This document shows, in pieces, positions 43,243 through 53,532 of a stretch of DNA of 64,000 nt. The translations under genes and the position numbers were made by a program. The notes below the pieces were generated by a model. It worked only from the letters and a program-made list of their open reading frames with translations. It did no database searches and was not told the origin of the DNA. The DNA comes from Nitrososphaerota archaeon. GTDB taxonomy: Archaea > Thermoproteota > Nitrososphaeria > Nitrososphaerales > Gagatemarchaeaceae. The DNA lies in the NCBI GenBank assembly GCA_027339745.1, contig DAHWNW010000001.1:62001-126000 (forward strand). The letters are read 5' to 3'. The number at the start of each line of letters is the position of its first letter. The first letter of the stretch is position 1.

Positions 43243-44151
43243 TCAAGCCTTCAACTGTTCCGCCTGGTACACCGGCGTTCCCTCCTCAGGCCTCTGGACG
43301 ATCCGGGAGAACTCGGCGTAGAGCGTCTTCGTCACCTCCCCTGCCCGCCCGCTCCCAATCTCCACGCCGTTTACAGAACCGACGGCGAGGATCTCCGCTT
43401 TCGTCCCCACCAGAAAGACCTCGTCGGCTATGGTGAGTTCGAACGGGGTAATGTCGCGCTCCTCGACCTCCAGCCCGCTATCGGAGCAGAGCGAGATGAC
43501 GCGCCGCCTCGTGATGCCGTGGAGGATGCCCGCGCTGGAGGACGGGGTCGAAAGCTTCCTCTCCTTGACTATGAAGATGTTGCTGACGCTCGCCTCGGAG
43601 ACGAACCCCCTGTGGTCCAGCATGATGGCGTCGTCCGCCCCGGCGCTCGTCGCCTCGATCTTAGCGAGGATGCTGTTCATATAGTTCAAGGACTTTATCT
43701 CGTGAGAGGTGGCGTCGACTGCGTCCCTCCTGTAAGACGAGAAGATCATCTTGACCACCCTCGGCTCCCTGGGCCCGAGGACGCTGGCCATGGACTCGGC
43801 TATTATGAACACCGTCGGCTTCTTGCAGAGGGCCGGGTCGACCCCCAGGTCGCCGGCGCCCCTGGTCACAACGAGCCTGATGTAGGCGTCCCTCAGGCCG
43901 TTCTTCCTCATCGTCTCCAGGACCGCCTCGGTCATCTCGCTCTCGCTGAAAGGGAGCCTGAGCCTGATGACCTTCGCGGAGTCGTAGAGCCTGCTTATGT
44001 GATCGGCCAGCCTGAAGACGTTGCCGTTGTACGCCCTTATCCCTTCGAAGACGCCGTCCCCATATAGGAGCCCATGGTCGAAGACCGAGACGACCGCCTT
44101 CGACTTCTCGACGAACCGTCCATCGACATAGACCAGCGACTCCCGGGTCAT
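43243..44151 (-). CDS. ilvE: Branched-chain amino acid aminotransferase (PLP fold IV)
   Basis: The 302-residue protein has VFDHGLLYGDGVFEGIRAYNG, the PLP lysine K153 in SHEIKSLNYMN, and the cofactor-site stretch EASVSNIFIV. It would interconvert leucine, isoleucine or valine with their keto acids using 2-oxoglutarate. D-amino-acid aminotransferase is the main alternative. I use the ATG at 44151, because a TATA box lies 27 bases upstream and the protein begins MTRESLVYVDGRFV; the longer frame is not conserved. Confidence 0.88.
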   Translation of the reverse strand: MTRESLVYVDGRFVEKSKAVVSVFDHGLLYGDGVFEGIRAYNGNVFRLADHISRLYDSAKVIRLRLPFSESEMTEAVLETMRKNGLRDAYIRLVVTRGAGDLGVDPALCKKPTVFIIAESMASVLGPREPRVVKMIFSSYRRDAVDATSHEIKSLNYMNSILAKIEATSAGADDAIMLDHRGFVSEASVSNIFIVKERKLSTPSSSAGILHGITRRRVISLCSDSGLEVEERDITPFELTIADEVFLVGTKAEILAVGSVNGVEIGSGRAGEVTKTLYAEFSRIVQRPEEGTPVYQAEQLKA

Positions 44152-44173
44152 TGGGACGCGGGGCCTCGGGGGC

Positions 44174-44181
44174 GTTAAAAC
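44174..44181 (-). promoter_or_regulatory. TATA box before the aminotransferase gene
   Basis: The minus-strand GTTTTAAC is centred 27 bases before the ATG at 44151. It lies a few bases before the end of the aconitase gene, so the aminotransferase need not depend on aconitase read-through. Confidence 0.5.
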
Positions 44182-44188
44182 GATTTTG

Positions 44189-46882
44189 TCAATGTACGGA
44201 TTTGGGGAGGCGACCGAAGACGTACGGGAGGACGCCGCCAGACTTGAGATACTCCATCTCAATCGCGTTGTCTACCCTGACCAGCGCGCTGAACTTCTTC
44301 TCCCCGGCGATCCCCTTGGCGGTCACTTCGACAGTGGCCTTGGGGGATGCCATCCCTTCGATGCCGACGATGTCTATGGTCTCCTCGCCTGTGAGCCCGA
44401 GCTCCCTGACCCCCTCCCCATCCTTGAACTCGAGGGGGATGACGCCCATGGCTACCAGGTTGCTCCGGTGGATCCTCTCGAAGCTCTCCGCCAGCACCGC
44501 TCTGACCCCCAGGAGCTTCGGAGCCTTGGCCGCCCAGTCCCTGGAGCTCCCGGCGCCGTACTGCTTCCCCGCGAGAACCACGAGCGGGATCTTCTCCTTC
44601 GCGTACTTGGCGGCCGCGTCGAAGATGGTCATCACTTCCCCATCCGGCATGTGCGACGTGTAGCCGCCCTCCTTCCCCTTCGCCAGCAAGTTCCGTAGCC
44701 TGATGTTGCTGAAGCCGCCCCTTACGAGGACCTCATGGTCCCCCCTCCTGCTCCCATACGTCGACATGAGGGCGAGACCCACCCCTCGCTCCTTGAGGTA
44801 GACCCCGGCAGGGCTGTCTATCGGGATCGTCCCGGCCGGCGAGATGTGGTCCGTGGTCACCTTGTCCTCGAACACCGCAATGACCCTCGCGCCTTTAACG
44901 TCGCGCTTCGCCGAAACCGACAGGCCGGGCTCGAACCATGGGGGGCGCCTGATATAGGTCGAACCGGGGTCCCACGCGTATACATCCCCTGAGTACGACC
45001 CGAGCCCTTCCCACCTCTCGTCGCCCTTCATCGCGTCGGCGTAGCGCTTCTCGTAGAGGCTTGAGTCGAGGCACTTCTCGACGGTCCGCTTGACCTCGTT
45101 CATGGACGGCCAGAGGTCCCTCAGATAGACCGGGCGGCCATCACTCCCCGTGCCGAGCGGGGTCGATGAAAAGTCGATGTCAATCCTCCCCGCGAGGGCG
45201 TAAGCGACCACGAGCATCGGAGACATGAGGAAGGACCCCTTCGCCAGGGGATGGATTCTCCCTTCGAAGTTCCTGTTTCCTGACAATACGGCGACCGCGT
45301 AGATGTCCCTCTCTCTGATCTCCTTCTCGACTTCAGGGGCAAGGGGCCCGGAGTTGCCGATACAACTGGTGCACCCGTACCCTACGAGGAAGAACCCGAG
45401 CTTGTCGAGGTATGGGACCAGCCCGGCGCCTGTCAGATAGTCTGTGACCACCGTCGAACCAGGGGCAAGGCTAGGCTTGACCCAGGGCTTCACTGTCAAC
45501 CCCTTTTCCACTGCTCTTTTGGCTATCAGGCCGGCCCCTACCATCACCGTGGGATTCGAGGTGTTGGTGCAGCTCGTTATGGCAGCTATGACCACCGAGC
45601 CGTCTGAAACCCCCGGGTGAGGCCCTTGGACCTGGACGACCGCCTGGCCCTGGGACGGGGCCGAAGACGCCCCCCCGCCAGACCCTCGGCCCCGCTGGCC
45701 GATGAACTCCCTGGTGAGAGAGGGGACGGACGCTAGCGTGTGCCTCTCCTCGGGGTTGCGCGGCCCCGCGATGGATGGCTCGACCCTGTCGAGTTCTATC
45801 TGTATCACCTCGCTGTAACGCGGTTCCACCCCGGTGACGAAGAAACCGTAGCGCCTCGCGTACCTCGAGACGAGCTCGACCTGCTTCTTGGGCCGGGCGG
45901 TCCCTGTCAGGTATGCGATGGTGGCTGCGTCCACCGGGAAGAAACCGGACGTCGCCCCATACTCTGGGGACATGTTCCCGATGGTCGCCCTGTCGGGGAC
46001 GGTCAGGTGGGCGTACCCTTCCCCGAAGTACTCGACGAAGGCGCCTACCACGTTCTTCTCCCTCAGGCGCTCGGTGACAGCGAGGACCAAGTCGGTGGGA
46101 GTCGCCCCTTCCTGGAGCGCCCCCGTGAACTTGACCCCGAGGACCTTCGGTATCGGCATATGGTACGGCTCGCCCAGCATGACCGCCTCCGCCTCTATCC
46201 CCCCTACCCCCCAGCCGAGGCAACCCACCCCGTTCACCATGGTGGTGTGAGAGTCGGTGCCGACGAGGGTGTCAGGGTACACCGTAAGGTCGTCCCCTTC
46301 TCCTGAGGTCGCGACCACCTGCGAGAGGTACTCGAGGTTGAACTGGTGGCAGATCCCCTTCCCAGGCGGGAAGACTCTCATCCCCTTGAAGGCGGTCTGG
46401 GCCCACTTCAGGAGCGAGTAGCGCTCGGCGTTCCTTTCGTACTCCTTCTCGAGGTTGACCGAGAAGGCTGAGCCGCTCCCCCATGCGTCCACCTGGATGG
46501 AGTGGTCTATGACGAGGTCCACTGGCACGCGAGAGTTGATGGCGTTGGGGTCGATTCCCGCCGCCTTGGCCGCGTCGCGCATCCCCGCCAGGTCGACCAC
46601 CAGCGGGACACCCGTGTAGTCCTGGAGGAGGACCCTGTGCGGCATGAACGGGGTCTCTGTCCCGACCGTCCTAGGCCACTGCGCGAGGGCGTGGGCCGCC
46701 TCCAGCGCGCCGTCGACCTTCCCCGAGTGGCGCACGGCGTTCTCAAGCAGCACGCGGATTGAATATGGGAGGCGTTCGACGTCGTACCCGAAGTCCTTGA
46801 GCCTAAGGATGTCGTAGACCGTCGCCTTGCCGTAAGGGGAATCGAACTTCTCGCGGACGCTGTCGAGGCCTTCTAAGGGCAA
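44189..46882 (-). CDS. acnA: Aconitate hydratase (AcnA type)
   Basis: The 897-residue protein shows the 4Fe-4S ligands in ITSCTNTSNP and GCTSCIGNSGPL. The substrate-binding segments GTDSHTTMVNG and AGKQYGAGSSRDWAAK are present, with the C-terminal swivelling domain at the end. It isomerises citrate and isocitrate in the citric acid cycle. TTG start 11 bases after the predicted transcription start (TATA 46918-46926). Confidence 0.95.
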   Translation of the reverse strand: MPLEGLDSVREKFDSPYGKATVYDILRLKDFGYDVERLPYSIRVLLENAVRHSGKVDGALEAAHALAQWPRTVGTETPFMPHRVLLQDYTGVPLVVDLAGMRDAAKAAGIDPNAINSRVPVDLVIDHSIQVDAWGSGSAFSVNLEKEYERNAERYSLLKWAQTAFKGMRVFPPGKGICHQFNLEYLSQVVATSGEGDDLTVYPDTLVGTDSHTTMVNGVGCLGWGVGGIEAEAVMLGEPYHMPIPKVLGVKFTGALQEGATPTDLVLAVTERLREKNVVGAFVEYFGEGYAHLTVPDRATIGNMSPEYGATSGFFPVDAATIAYLTGTARPKKQVELVSRYARRYGFFVTGVEPRYSEVIQIELDRVEPSIAGPRNPEERHTLASVPSLTREFIGQRGRGSGGGASSAPSQGQAVVQVQGPHPGVSDGSVVIAAITSCTNTSNPTVMVGAGLIAKRAVEKGLTVKPWVKPSLAPGSTVVTDYLTGAGLVPYLDKLGFFLVGYGCTSCIGNSGPLAPEVEKEIRERDIYAVAVLSGNRNFEGRIHPLAKGSFLMSPMLVVAYALAGRIDIDFSSTPLGTGSDGRPVYLRDLWPSMNEVKRTVEKCLDSSLYEKRYADAMKGDERWEGLGSYSGDVYAWDPGSTYIRRPPWFEPGLSVSAKRDVKGARVIAVFEDKVTTDHISPAGTIPIDSPAGVYLKERGVGLALMSTYGSRRGDHEVLVRGGFSNIRLRNLLAKGKEGGYTSHMPDGEVMTIFDAAAKYAKEKIPLVVLAGKQYGAGSSRDWAAKAPKLLGVRAVLAESFERIHRSNLVAMGVIPLEFKDGEGVRELGLTGEETIDIVGIEGMASPKATVEVTAKGIAGEKKFSALVRVDNAIEMEYLKSGGVLPYVFGRLPKSVH

Positions 46883-46917
46883 CGCAATCGGACCAGCGCG
46901 ACCCCGCCCGGCTATTT

Positions 46918-46926
46918 GAATTTAGA
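46918..46926 (-). promoter_or_regulatory. TATA box of the aconitase gene
   Basis: The minus-strand TCTAAATTC sits in the context GGAAATCTAAAT, closely like the polymerase-operon promoter. Confidence 0.55.
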
Positions 46927-46962
46927 TTTCCGACGCGCGGGCGCCCCAAGGGAAGGCGAGGT

Positions 46963-48423
46963 TCACTCTGGCTCGAGGGAGCCCTGGCGCGCACCCTCTC
47001 CCGCCGGATAGGTGGCGGCCCGCTTCCCCCTTAGCACCGAGGGGAGGATGGCGACCGCGTTGATGGCGGCAGAGACTTCGAACGCGTAGTCCAGCCCCTT
47101 GGCGAAGAGGGCCTTGTCGAGGCCGGCTATGGCTGCAGGGTTGGCTGAGGAGATCACCGCGGTTATCGTCGAGTATGGGAGCACGGCGGTCATCACGAGG
47201 AGGGCGATGTTGAAGCTAAGCACGTAACCCACGTTGAAGAATGTAGCCCTGACCGCTGACGCCACCCCCCTCTCTGCCGGCGGGACGGACCCCATGATCG
47301 AGCTCATGTTGGGGGAGCTGAAGACGCCGACCCCGAGCCCGAAGAGGACCAGGTACGCGGCGAGGACGACGTACGGGGTCGAAACCGTCGTGGTCGAGAA
47401 AAGGAGGAGCGAGCCGCTCATCACTGCCAGGCCGGTGGTGGTGAAGGGCATATGCCCGCGCTTGTCAGAGAGCCGCCCGCTGAGCGGGCCCACGGCCAGG
47501 AACGCAAAGTCGAAGGGGATTATGGCGACGCCTGCGGTGAATGGGGACATCCCCCTTACGAGCTGGAGGTAGAGGCTCAGCAGGAGTATGACGGCGCCCC
47601 AGGCCAGAGAGTTCAACATCTGAGCCGTAACGCCCCCGGTGAACTCCCTGATCCTCAGGAGCCCGAGGTTCAGAAGCGGGTGGGGGACCCTCCGCTCCTG
47701 CAGGACGAAGAGGGCGAAGAGTGAAGCGGCCCCAGCCAGCAGCGCGCCTAGCTCGTCAAGTGGGAACGTGTCGTAAGCCGCATAAGTAAGGGCCAGGAGG
47801 AGCAGGACCACGGCCGCGGTGAACGTGAAGAAACCCGCCCAGTCCATCGGGACGCCCTTCTCAGGCCTGGAAAGCTCCTTTAGCCTGCGGCGCGCCCACA
47901 CAGTCCCGAAGATGCCTATAGGGACGTTGATGTAGAAGAGGGCCCGCCAGTCCAGGAAGAGGAGAAGGAGGCCGCTGAGGGTCAGCCCGGCCATTGCCCC
48001 TACTCTGAAGGCGACCTGGTTTATCCCGAGGAAGAGCCCGAGCTGGTCGCTGGGGGTCGAGTCGGTGATTATGGCGGCGCTGTTGGCGAACAGTGCGGCC
48101 GAACCGAGCCCCTGCAGCATCCTGAAGACGATGACATAATCCGGGGAGGGGGAGATGCTTGTCAGCAGGGACCCGACGGTGAAGACGAGGAACCCCACCG
48201 TGTAGATCTTCACCCTCCCCATCATGTCGCTCACCCTCCCGACGAAGAGGAGGGCTACTGTGCTCCCGAAGACGTACGCCTGGGTGAACCATATCGCCTG
48301 TTCCGCCCCCGCCCCTAGCGCGGCGGCCACCTGGGGGATACCGATCACGATGATCCTCGAGTCGATCCCGGACATGAGCACCCCGACGGTAGTGACGGTG
48401 ATGACAGTCCACTTGTACTGCAA
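46963..48423 (-). CDS. MFS drug exporter, DHA2/EmrB-QacA type
   Basis: The protein is about 486 residues with 14 predicted membrane segments. Motif A (GRVSDMMGRVKIY) follows the second helix, and GSAALFANSAAIITDSTP and LFYINVPIGIFG are DHA2 hallmarks. It probably exports hydrophobic compounds using the proton gradient. I choose TTG at 48423 (MQYKWTVITVTTVGV), because the TATA box at 48471-48480 predicts transcription from about 48450; ATG at 48504 lies beyond that box. A palindrome near that TATA box suggests repressor control shared with the divergent gene. Confidence 0.82.
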   Translation of the reverse strand: MQYKWTVITVTTVGVLMSGIDSRIIVIGIPQVAAALGAGAEQAIWFTQAYVFGSTVALLFVGRVSDMMGRVKIYTVGFLVFTVGSLLTSISPSPDYVIVFRMLQGLGSAALFANSAAIITDSTPSDQLGLFLGINQVAFRVGAMAGLTLSGLLLLFLDWRALFYINVPIGIFGTVWARRRLKELSRPEKGVPMDWAGFFTFTAAVVLLLLALTYAAYDTFPLDELGALLAGAASLFALFVLQERRVPHPLLNLGLLRIREFTGGVTAQMLNSLAWGAVILLLSLYLQLVRGMSPFTAGVAIIPFDFAFLAVGPLSGRLSDKRGHMPFTTTGLAVMSGSLLLFSTTTVSTPYVVLAAYLVLFGLGVGVFSSPNMSSIMGSVPPAERGVASAVRATFFNVGYVLSFNIALLVMTAVLPYSTITAVISSANPAAIAGLDKALFAKGLDYAFEVSAAINAVAILPSVLRGKRAATYPAGEGARQGSLEPE

Positions 48424-48470
48424 CTTGATGCACGCGGCCCGTCTGGCCTGGACGTCCGACCGGACCAGAC

Positions 48471-48480
48471 GTGTTAAACG
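48471..48480 (-). promoter_or_regulatory. TATA box for the MFS exporter gene
   Basis: The minus-strand CGTTTAACAC predicts transcription from about 48450. It overlaps the left arm of the palindrome at 48478-48500. Confidence 0.45.
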
Positions 48481-48500
48481 TTGTTCCGAACGGACAACGT
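48478..48500. promoter_or_regulatory. Palindromic putative operator
   Basis: ACGTTGT(T)CCG-AA-CGGACAACGT pairs perfectly over ten bases with one bulged T. It lies exactly between the two divergent TATA boxes, an ideal place for a repressor of both promoters. Confidence 0.55.
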
Positions 48501-48510
48501 TCAATTAGAC
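48501..48510 (+). promoter_or_regulatory. TATA box for the DUF255 gene
   Basis: TCAATTAGAC predicts transcription from about 48531, supporting the TTG at 48534 as a nearly leaderless start. Confidence 0.45.
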
Positions 48511-48533
48511 GGAACCGCGCCCGGCCAGGGAAG

Positions 48534-50552
<2,019 letters not shown>

Positions 50553-50554
50553 AT

Positions 50555-50564
50555 GTTTTTATCG
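50555..50564 (+). promoter_or_regulatory. TATA box before small charged protein gene
   Basis: GTTTTTATCG is centred about 27 bases from the ATG at 50587. Confidence 0.45.
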
Positions 50565-50586
50565 CCCCTCCGGGGGCGGAGGACAG

Positions 50587-50886
50587 ATGGCAGGTACCTG
50601 GGAGATAAGGGGGCTCTTCGGAAACGAATACGCCATGGAGCAGGCGATAGAGGAGCTCAAGAAGCAAGGGGGGCTGGAGTTGGTGGTCATAGACAGGCGG
50701 AACGTCTCCGTGCGGCTTGCAAGGAGAGACAGGGGCTCAGAAGACATGGTGAAGAGGACATTCGAGATACACCATGGATTCACCGAGCACGAGGGCCCGC
50801 TGGGGGAATTCGACCGCCAGAGGCGCGAAGAGCGCGAGAAGAAGGAAAGGAAAGAAGAGGAGAAGCGCAGACGAGCCAAGGGCTGA
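50587..50886 (+). CDS. Small protein with charged coiled-coil tail
   Basis: The 99-residue protein has a small alpha/beta-like first half (GTWEIRGLFGNEYAMEQAIEELKKQ... VVIDRRNVSVRL). The tail, about 25 residues of Arg/Glu/Lys, probably forms a helix or coiled coil. A TATA box 27 bases upstream supports independent, leaderless expression. Convergent with kdpC, four bases apart. The first half could be a ferredoxin-like or glycine-zipper-free stress domain, but I do not recognise a family. Confidence 0.6.
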   Translation: MAGTWEIRGLFGNEYAMEQAIEELKKQGGLELVVIDRRNVSVRLARRDRGSEDMVKRTFEIHHGFTEHEGPLGEFDRQRREEREKKERKEEEKRRRAKG

Positions 50887-50890
50887 GGCT

Positions 50891-51367
50891 TCAGGAATAT
50901 CCAGGGTAGGATGAAGGGTAGGCGGCGATGAGCGCCAGGTTGAGCTCCAGGACGTTGACGTAAGGGTCCCCAGCGATCCAAAGGGTCCAGTGCTCGTGGG
51001 CCATGACAAGCGCGTCGAGGTTCGGCACAGGTATGCCGGTGGCGTTTGAGACTCTCGGGACCTGCGACAGCGCCTCCGAGAGCGTGATGTCGGGGTCGAC
51101 CCCCGATGCAGAAGCGGTGAGCGGGTTGGTCTCGTTCCTCCCATGGAAGAATATCGGGAGGGTGAAGCCGTTGTCGATGTAGTAGGAGCCTACGGTCCTC
51201 CCCCCTAGCTGGACCTGGCTCCCGTTTGCCTGATACGGGAACGCCGCCTGAGAGACGCCTGTGATCAGGAGCGGGTAGGCTAGCCCGCAGACGAGCATCG
51301 AAAGGACGGAGAGAGCGATCACGGGCCTGTAGGTCTTCCACCTGGACCCCTTTGCGCTCGTGGCCAT
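50891..51367 (-). CDS. kdpC: Potassium-transporting ATPase subunit C
   Basis: The 158-residue protein has one N-terminal membrane helix (VIALSVLSMLVCGLAYPLLITGV) followed by an exported domain. QVQLGGRTVGS and PLTASASGVDPDITLSEALSQVPRVS are family signatures. KdpC stabilises the complex and aids ion capture. It is somewhat shorter than the roughly 190-residue bacterial subunit. It follows kdpB by five bases in the kdpABC operon. Confidence 0.93.
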   Translation of the reverse strand: MATSAKGSRWKTYRPVIALSVLSMLVCGLAYPLLITGVSQAAFPYQANGSQVQLGGRTVGSYYIDNGFTLPIFFHGRNETNPLTASASGVDPDITLSEALSQVPRVSNATGIPVPNLDALVMAHEHWTLWIAGDPYVNVLELNLALIAAYPSSYPGYS

Positions 51368-51372
51368 GCCTC

Positions 51373-53532
51373 CTACAGGACCCCCAAGAGCAGGTCGATC
51401 AGCTTGATGCCGATGAAGGGGACGACTACCCCGCCGACCCCGTAGATCAGGACGTTCCTTAGGAACAGCGACATGGTGCTCGACGGCTTGAACGTCACAC
51501 CGCGCATAGCCAGAGGGATGAGCAAAGGTATGACAACCGCATTGAAGATGAGGGCGGAGAGGACGGCTGTCTGAAGGTCTAGCCCCAGGATGTTGAAGGA
51601 CTGGAGCGCCGGGAAGGCGGTCGCGAACATGACCGGGAGTATTGCGAAGTATTTCGCCACGTCGTTGGAGATGCTGAAGGCGGTGACGGCCCCCCTGGTC
51701 ATGAGGAGCTGCTTGCCTAGGAGGACCACGTCTATAATCTTGGCTGGGTTGGATTCAAGGTCCACCATGTTCGCCGCTTCCTTGGCCGCCTCGGTGCCTG
51801 AGTTCATGGACAGGCCCACGTCGGCCGCAGCCAGGGCTGGCGCGTCGTTGGTCCCGTCCCCTATCATGGCCACGATGTGGTTCTGGGCCTGCTCCTTCAG
51901 GACGATGCCGTACTTGTCCTCAGGCTTGACCTGGGCGACGAACTCGTCGATCCCCACCTCGGAGGCTATGCTCTTCGCGGTCAGAGGCTGGTCGCCGGTG
52001 ATCATCACCGGCCTTATCCCCATGGAGCGGACGGCCTCTATCTTCTCTCTCGTCCCTGGCTTCAAGACGTCCTTCAGCCTGACCAACCCTATCACTTCGT
52101 GGTCTCGCGCGACGGCCATCGGCGTGTCCCCCTCGTAGGCGACCCTGTCCACGAGCTCCCGGAACCCCTGCGGCACCTTGAACCCTGACTTCAGGAAGGC
52201 GTCGGGGGCGCCCTTCACGATCTCAGTCTCCTCCCCCGAGAGGTGCATCCCTTGTTCGCTGGCGTCCTCAAGGTAGAATTTGCGCCTAACCCTCTGGACG
52301 CTCCCTTTGGGGAGGACGAAGCTGGCCCCGAAGTGCAGCTTCACCCCGCTGGTCCTGGTCTGCGCCGAGAAGTCGTAGACCTCGGACAAGGTGAGGGCGT
52401 TGAGCTCCCTGGGGACGTACCCCTTCTCGTGCCCGAGCCTGATCACGCTACGCCCCTCCGGGGTGTCGTCGAACCACGACGACAGGAACGCCGCTTCGCC
52501 CACCTCTTTCTCCGTCCTCCCCCCCAGAGGTATTATCTCGACAGCCTGCCTGTTGCCAACGGTGATTGTCCCTGTCTTGTCAAGCAGTATGGCGTCGGTG
52601 TCCCCCGCCGTCTCTATCGCACGGCCGGACTTCGCGACCACCTTCCTCTCATAGAGCCGGCTTATCCCAGACAGCCCGATTGCCGGGAGGAGGGCCCCGA
52701 TGGTCGTCGGGAGGAGGCAGACGTAGAGGGCGAGCAGGACTGAGAGGTCGACCTTGAGCCCGAGGACGGCCGATAGCGCGAGGATGGAGGCCACGATTAT
52801 CGTGAATATGGCGGAGAGGCCGAAGAGGACCATCGTGATGGCGACCTCGTTGGGGGTCTTGGGGCGCTTGGAGGACTCCACGAGGCGGACCATCTGGTCG
52901 AGGTAGCTCTCCCCTGGGTTCACAACCACCCTGGCGGTCATGGTGTCGCTTACGACCTTCGACCCTCCGATGAGGCTGTCTCCAGGGGCCTTCCGGACAG
53001 CTGCCGACTCGCCGGTGACGAGGGACTCGTCCACCATCGCTATCCCCTCCAGGACCTCCGCGTCCATGGGGACGACGTCCCCCTTCTCGAGGAGGACCAG
53101 GTCCCCCTTCTGGAGTTTGGTGGACTCGGTGCGGACGACCTGCCGTTCCCACCCTTCGGTGACCACCTTCTTCGCGGGGACCTCTGTCTCGAGCTGCTTC
53201 AGGCTGCTCGCCGTGTTCTTCGCCTGCTGTTCGGCCAACGAGTCCGAAAGGGTGCTGAACCAGACGGTGACCAGGAGGATGGCCGCCACTTCGGCGTAGA
53301 ACGCCCTGTCTTCCGGGGTGGCGAACGGGACGAAGGCGTAGGGGTACGCGGCCATGGCCGCCACCACGAAGAATGTCAGCTCGACGATCAGCATCACCGG
53401 GTTGGCGAGGAGCGAGACCGGGCTCAGCCTTACGACCGAGTCGGCCAGGGTCTTGGTAGTAAGGGCGGAGGGGCGGCGTGCGAGCCTAGCCTTCCCCAGC
53501 ACCCGGTCGAGGCCGGGGACTCTCCTAGCCAA
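51373..53532 (-). CDS. kdpB: Potassium-transporting P-type ATPase subunit B
   Basis: The 719-residue P-type ATPase has the phosphorylated aspartate D318 in DKTGTIT, the actuator-loop VTGESAAV, and the hinge MIGDGTNDAPALAAADVG. It couples ATP hydrolysis to potassium uptake through KdpA. Its first eight bases overlap the end of kdpA. Length and motifs are normal. Confidence 0.96.
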   Translation of the reverse strand: MARRVPGLDRVLGKARLARRPSALTTKTLADSVVRLSPVSLLANPVMLIVELTFFVVAAMAAYPYAFVPFATPEDRAFYAEVAAILLVTVWFSTLSDSLAEQQAKNTASSLKQLETEVPAKKVVTEGWERQVVRTESTKLQKGDLVLLEKGDVVPMDAEVLEGIAMVDESLVTGESAAVRKAPGDSLIGGSKVVSDTMTARVVVNPGESYLDQMVRLVESSKRPKTPNEVAITMVLFGLSAIFTIIVASILALSAVLGLKVDLSVLLALYVCLLPTTIGALLPAIGLSGISRLYERKVVAKSGRAIETAGDTDAILLDKTGTITVGNRQAVEIIPLGGRTEKEVGEAAFLSSWFDDTPEGRSVIRLGHEKGYVPRELNALTLSEVYDFSAQTRTSGVKLHFGASFVLPKGSVQRVRRKFYLEDASEQGMHLSGEETEIVKGAPDAFLKSGFKVPQGFRELVDRVAYEGDTPMAVARDHEVIGLVRLKDVLKPGTREKIEAVRSMGIRPVMITGDQPLTAKSIASEVGIDEFVAQVKPEDKYGIVLKEQAQNHIVAMIGDGTNDAPALAAADVGLSMNSGTEAAKEAANMVDLESNPAKIIDVVLLGKQLLMTRGAVTAFSISNDVAKYFAILPVMFATAFPALQSFNILGLDLQTAVLSALIFNAVVIPLLIPLAMRGVTFKPSSTMSLFLRNVLIYGVGGVVVPFIGIKLIDLLLGVL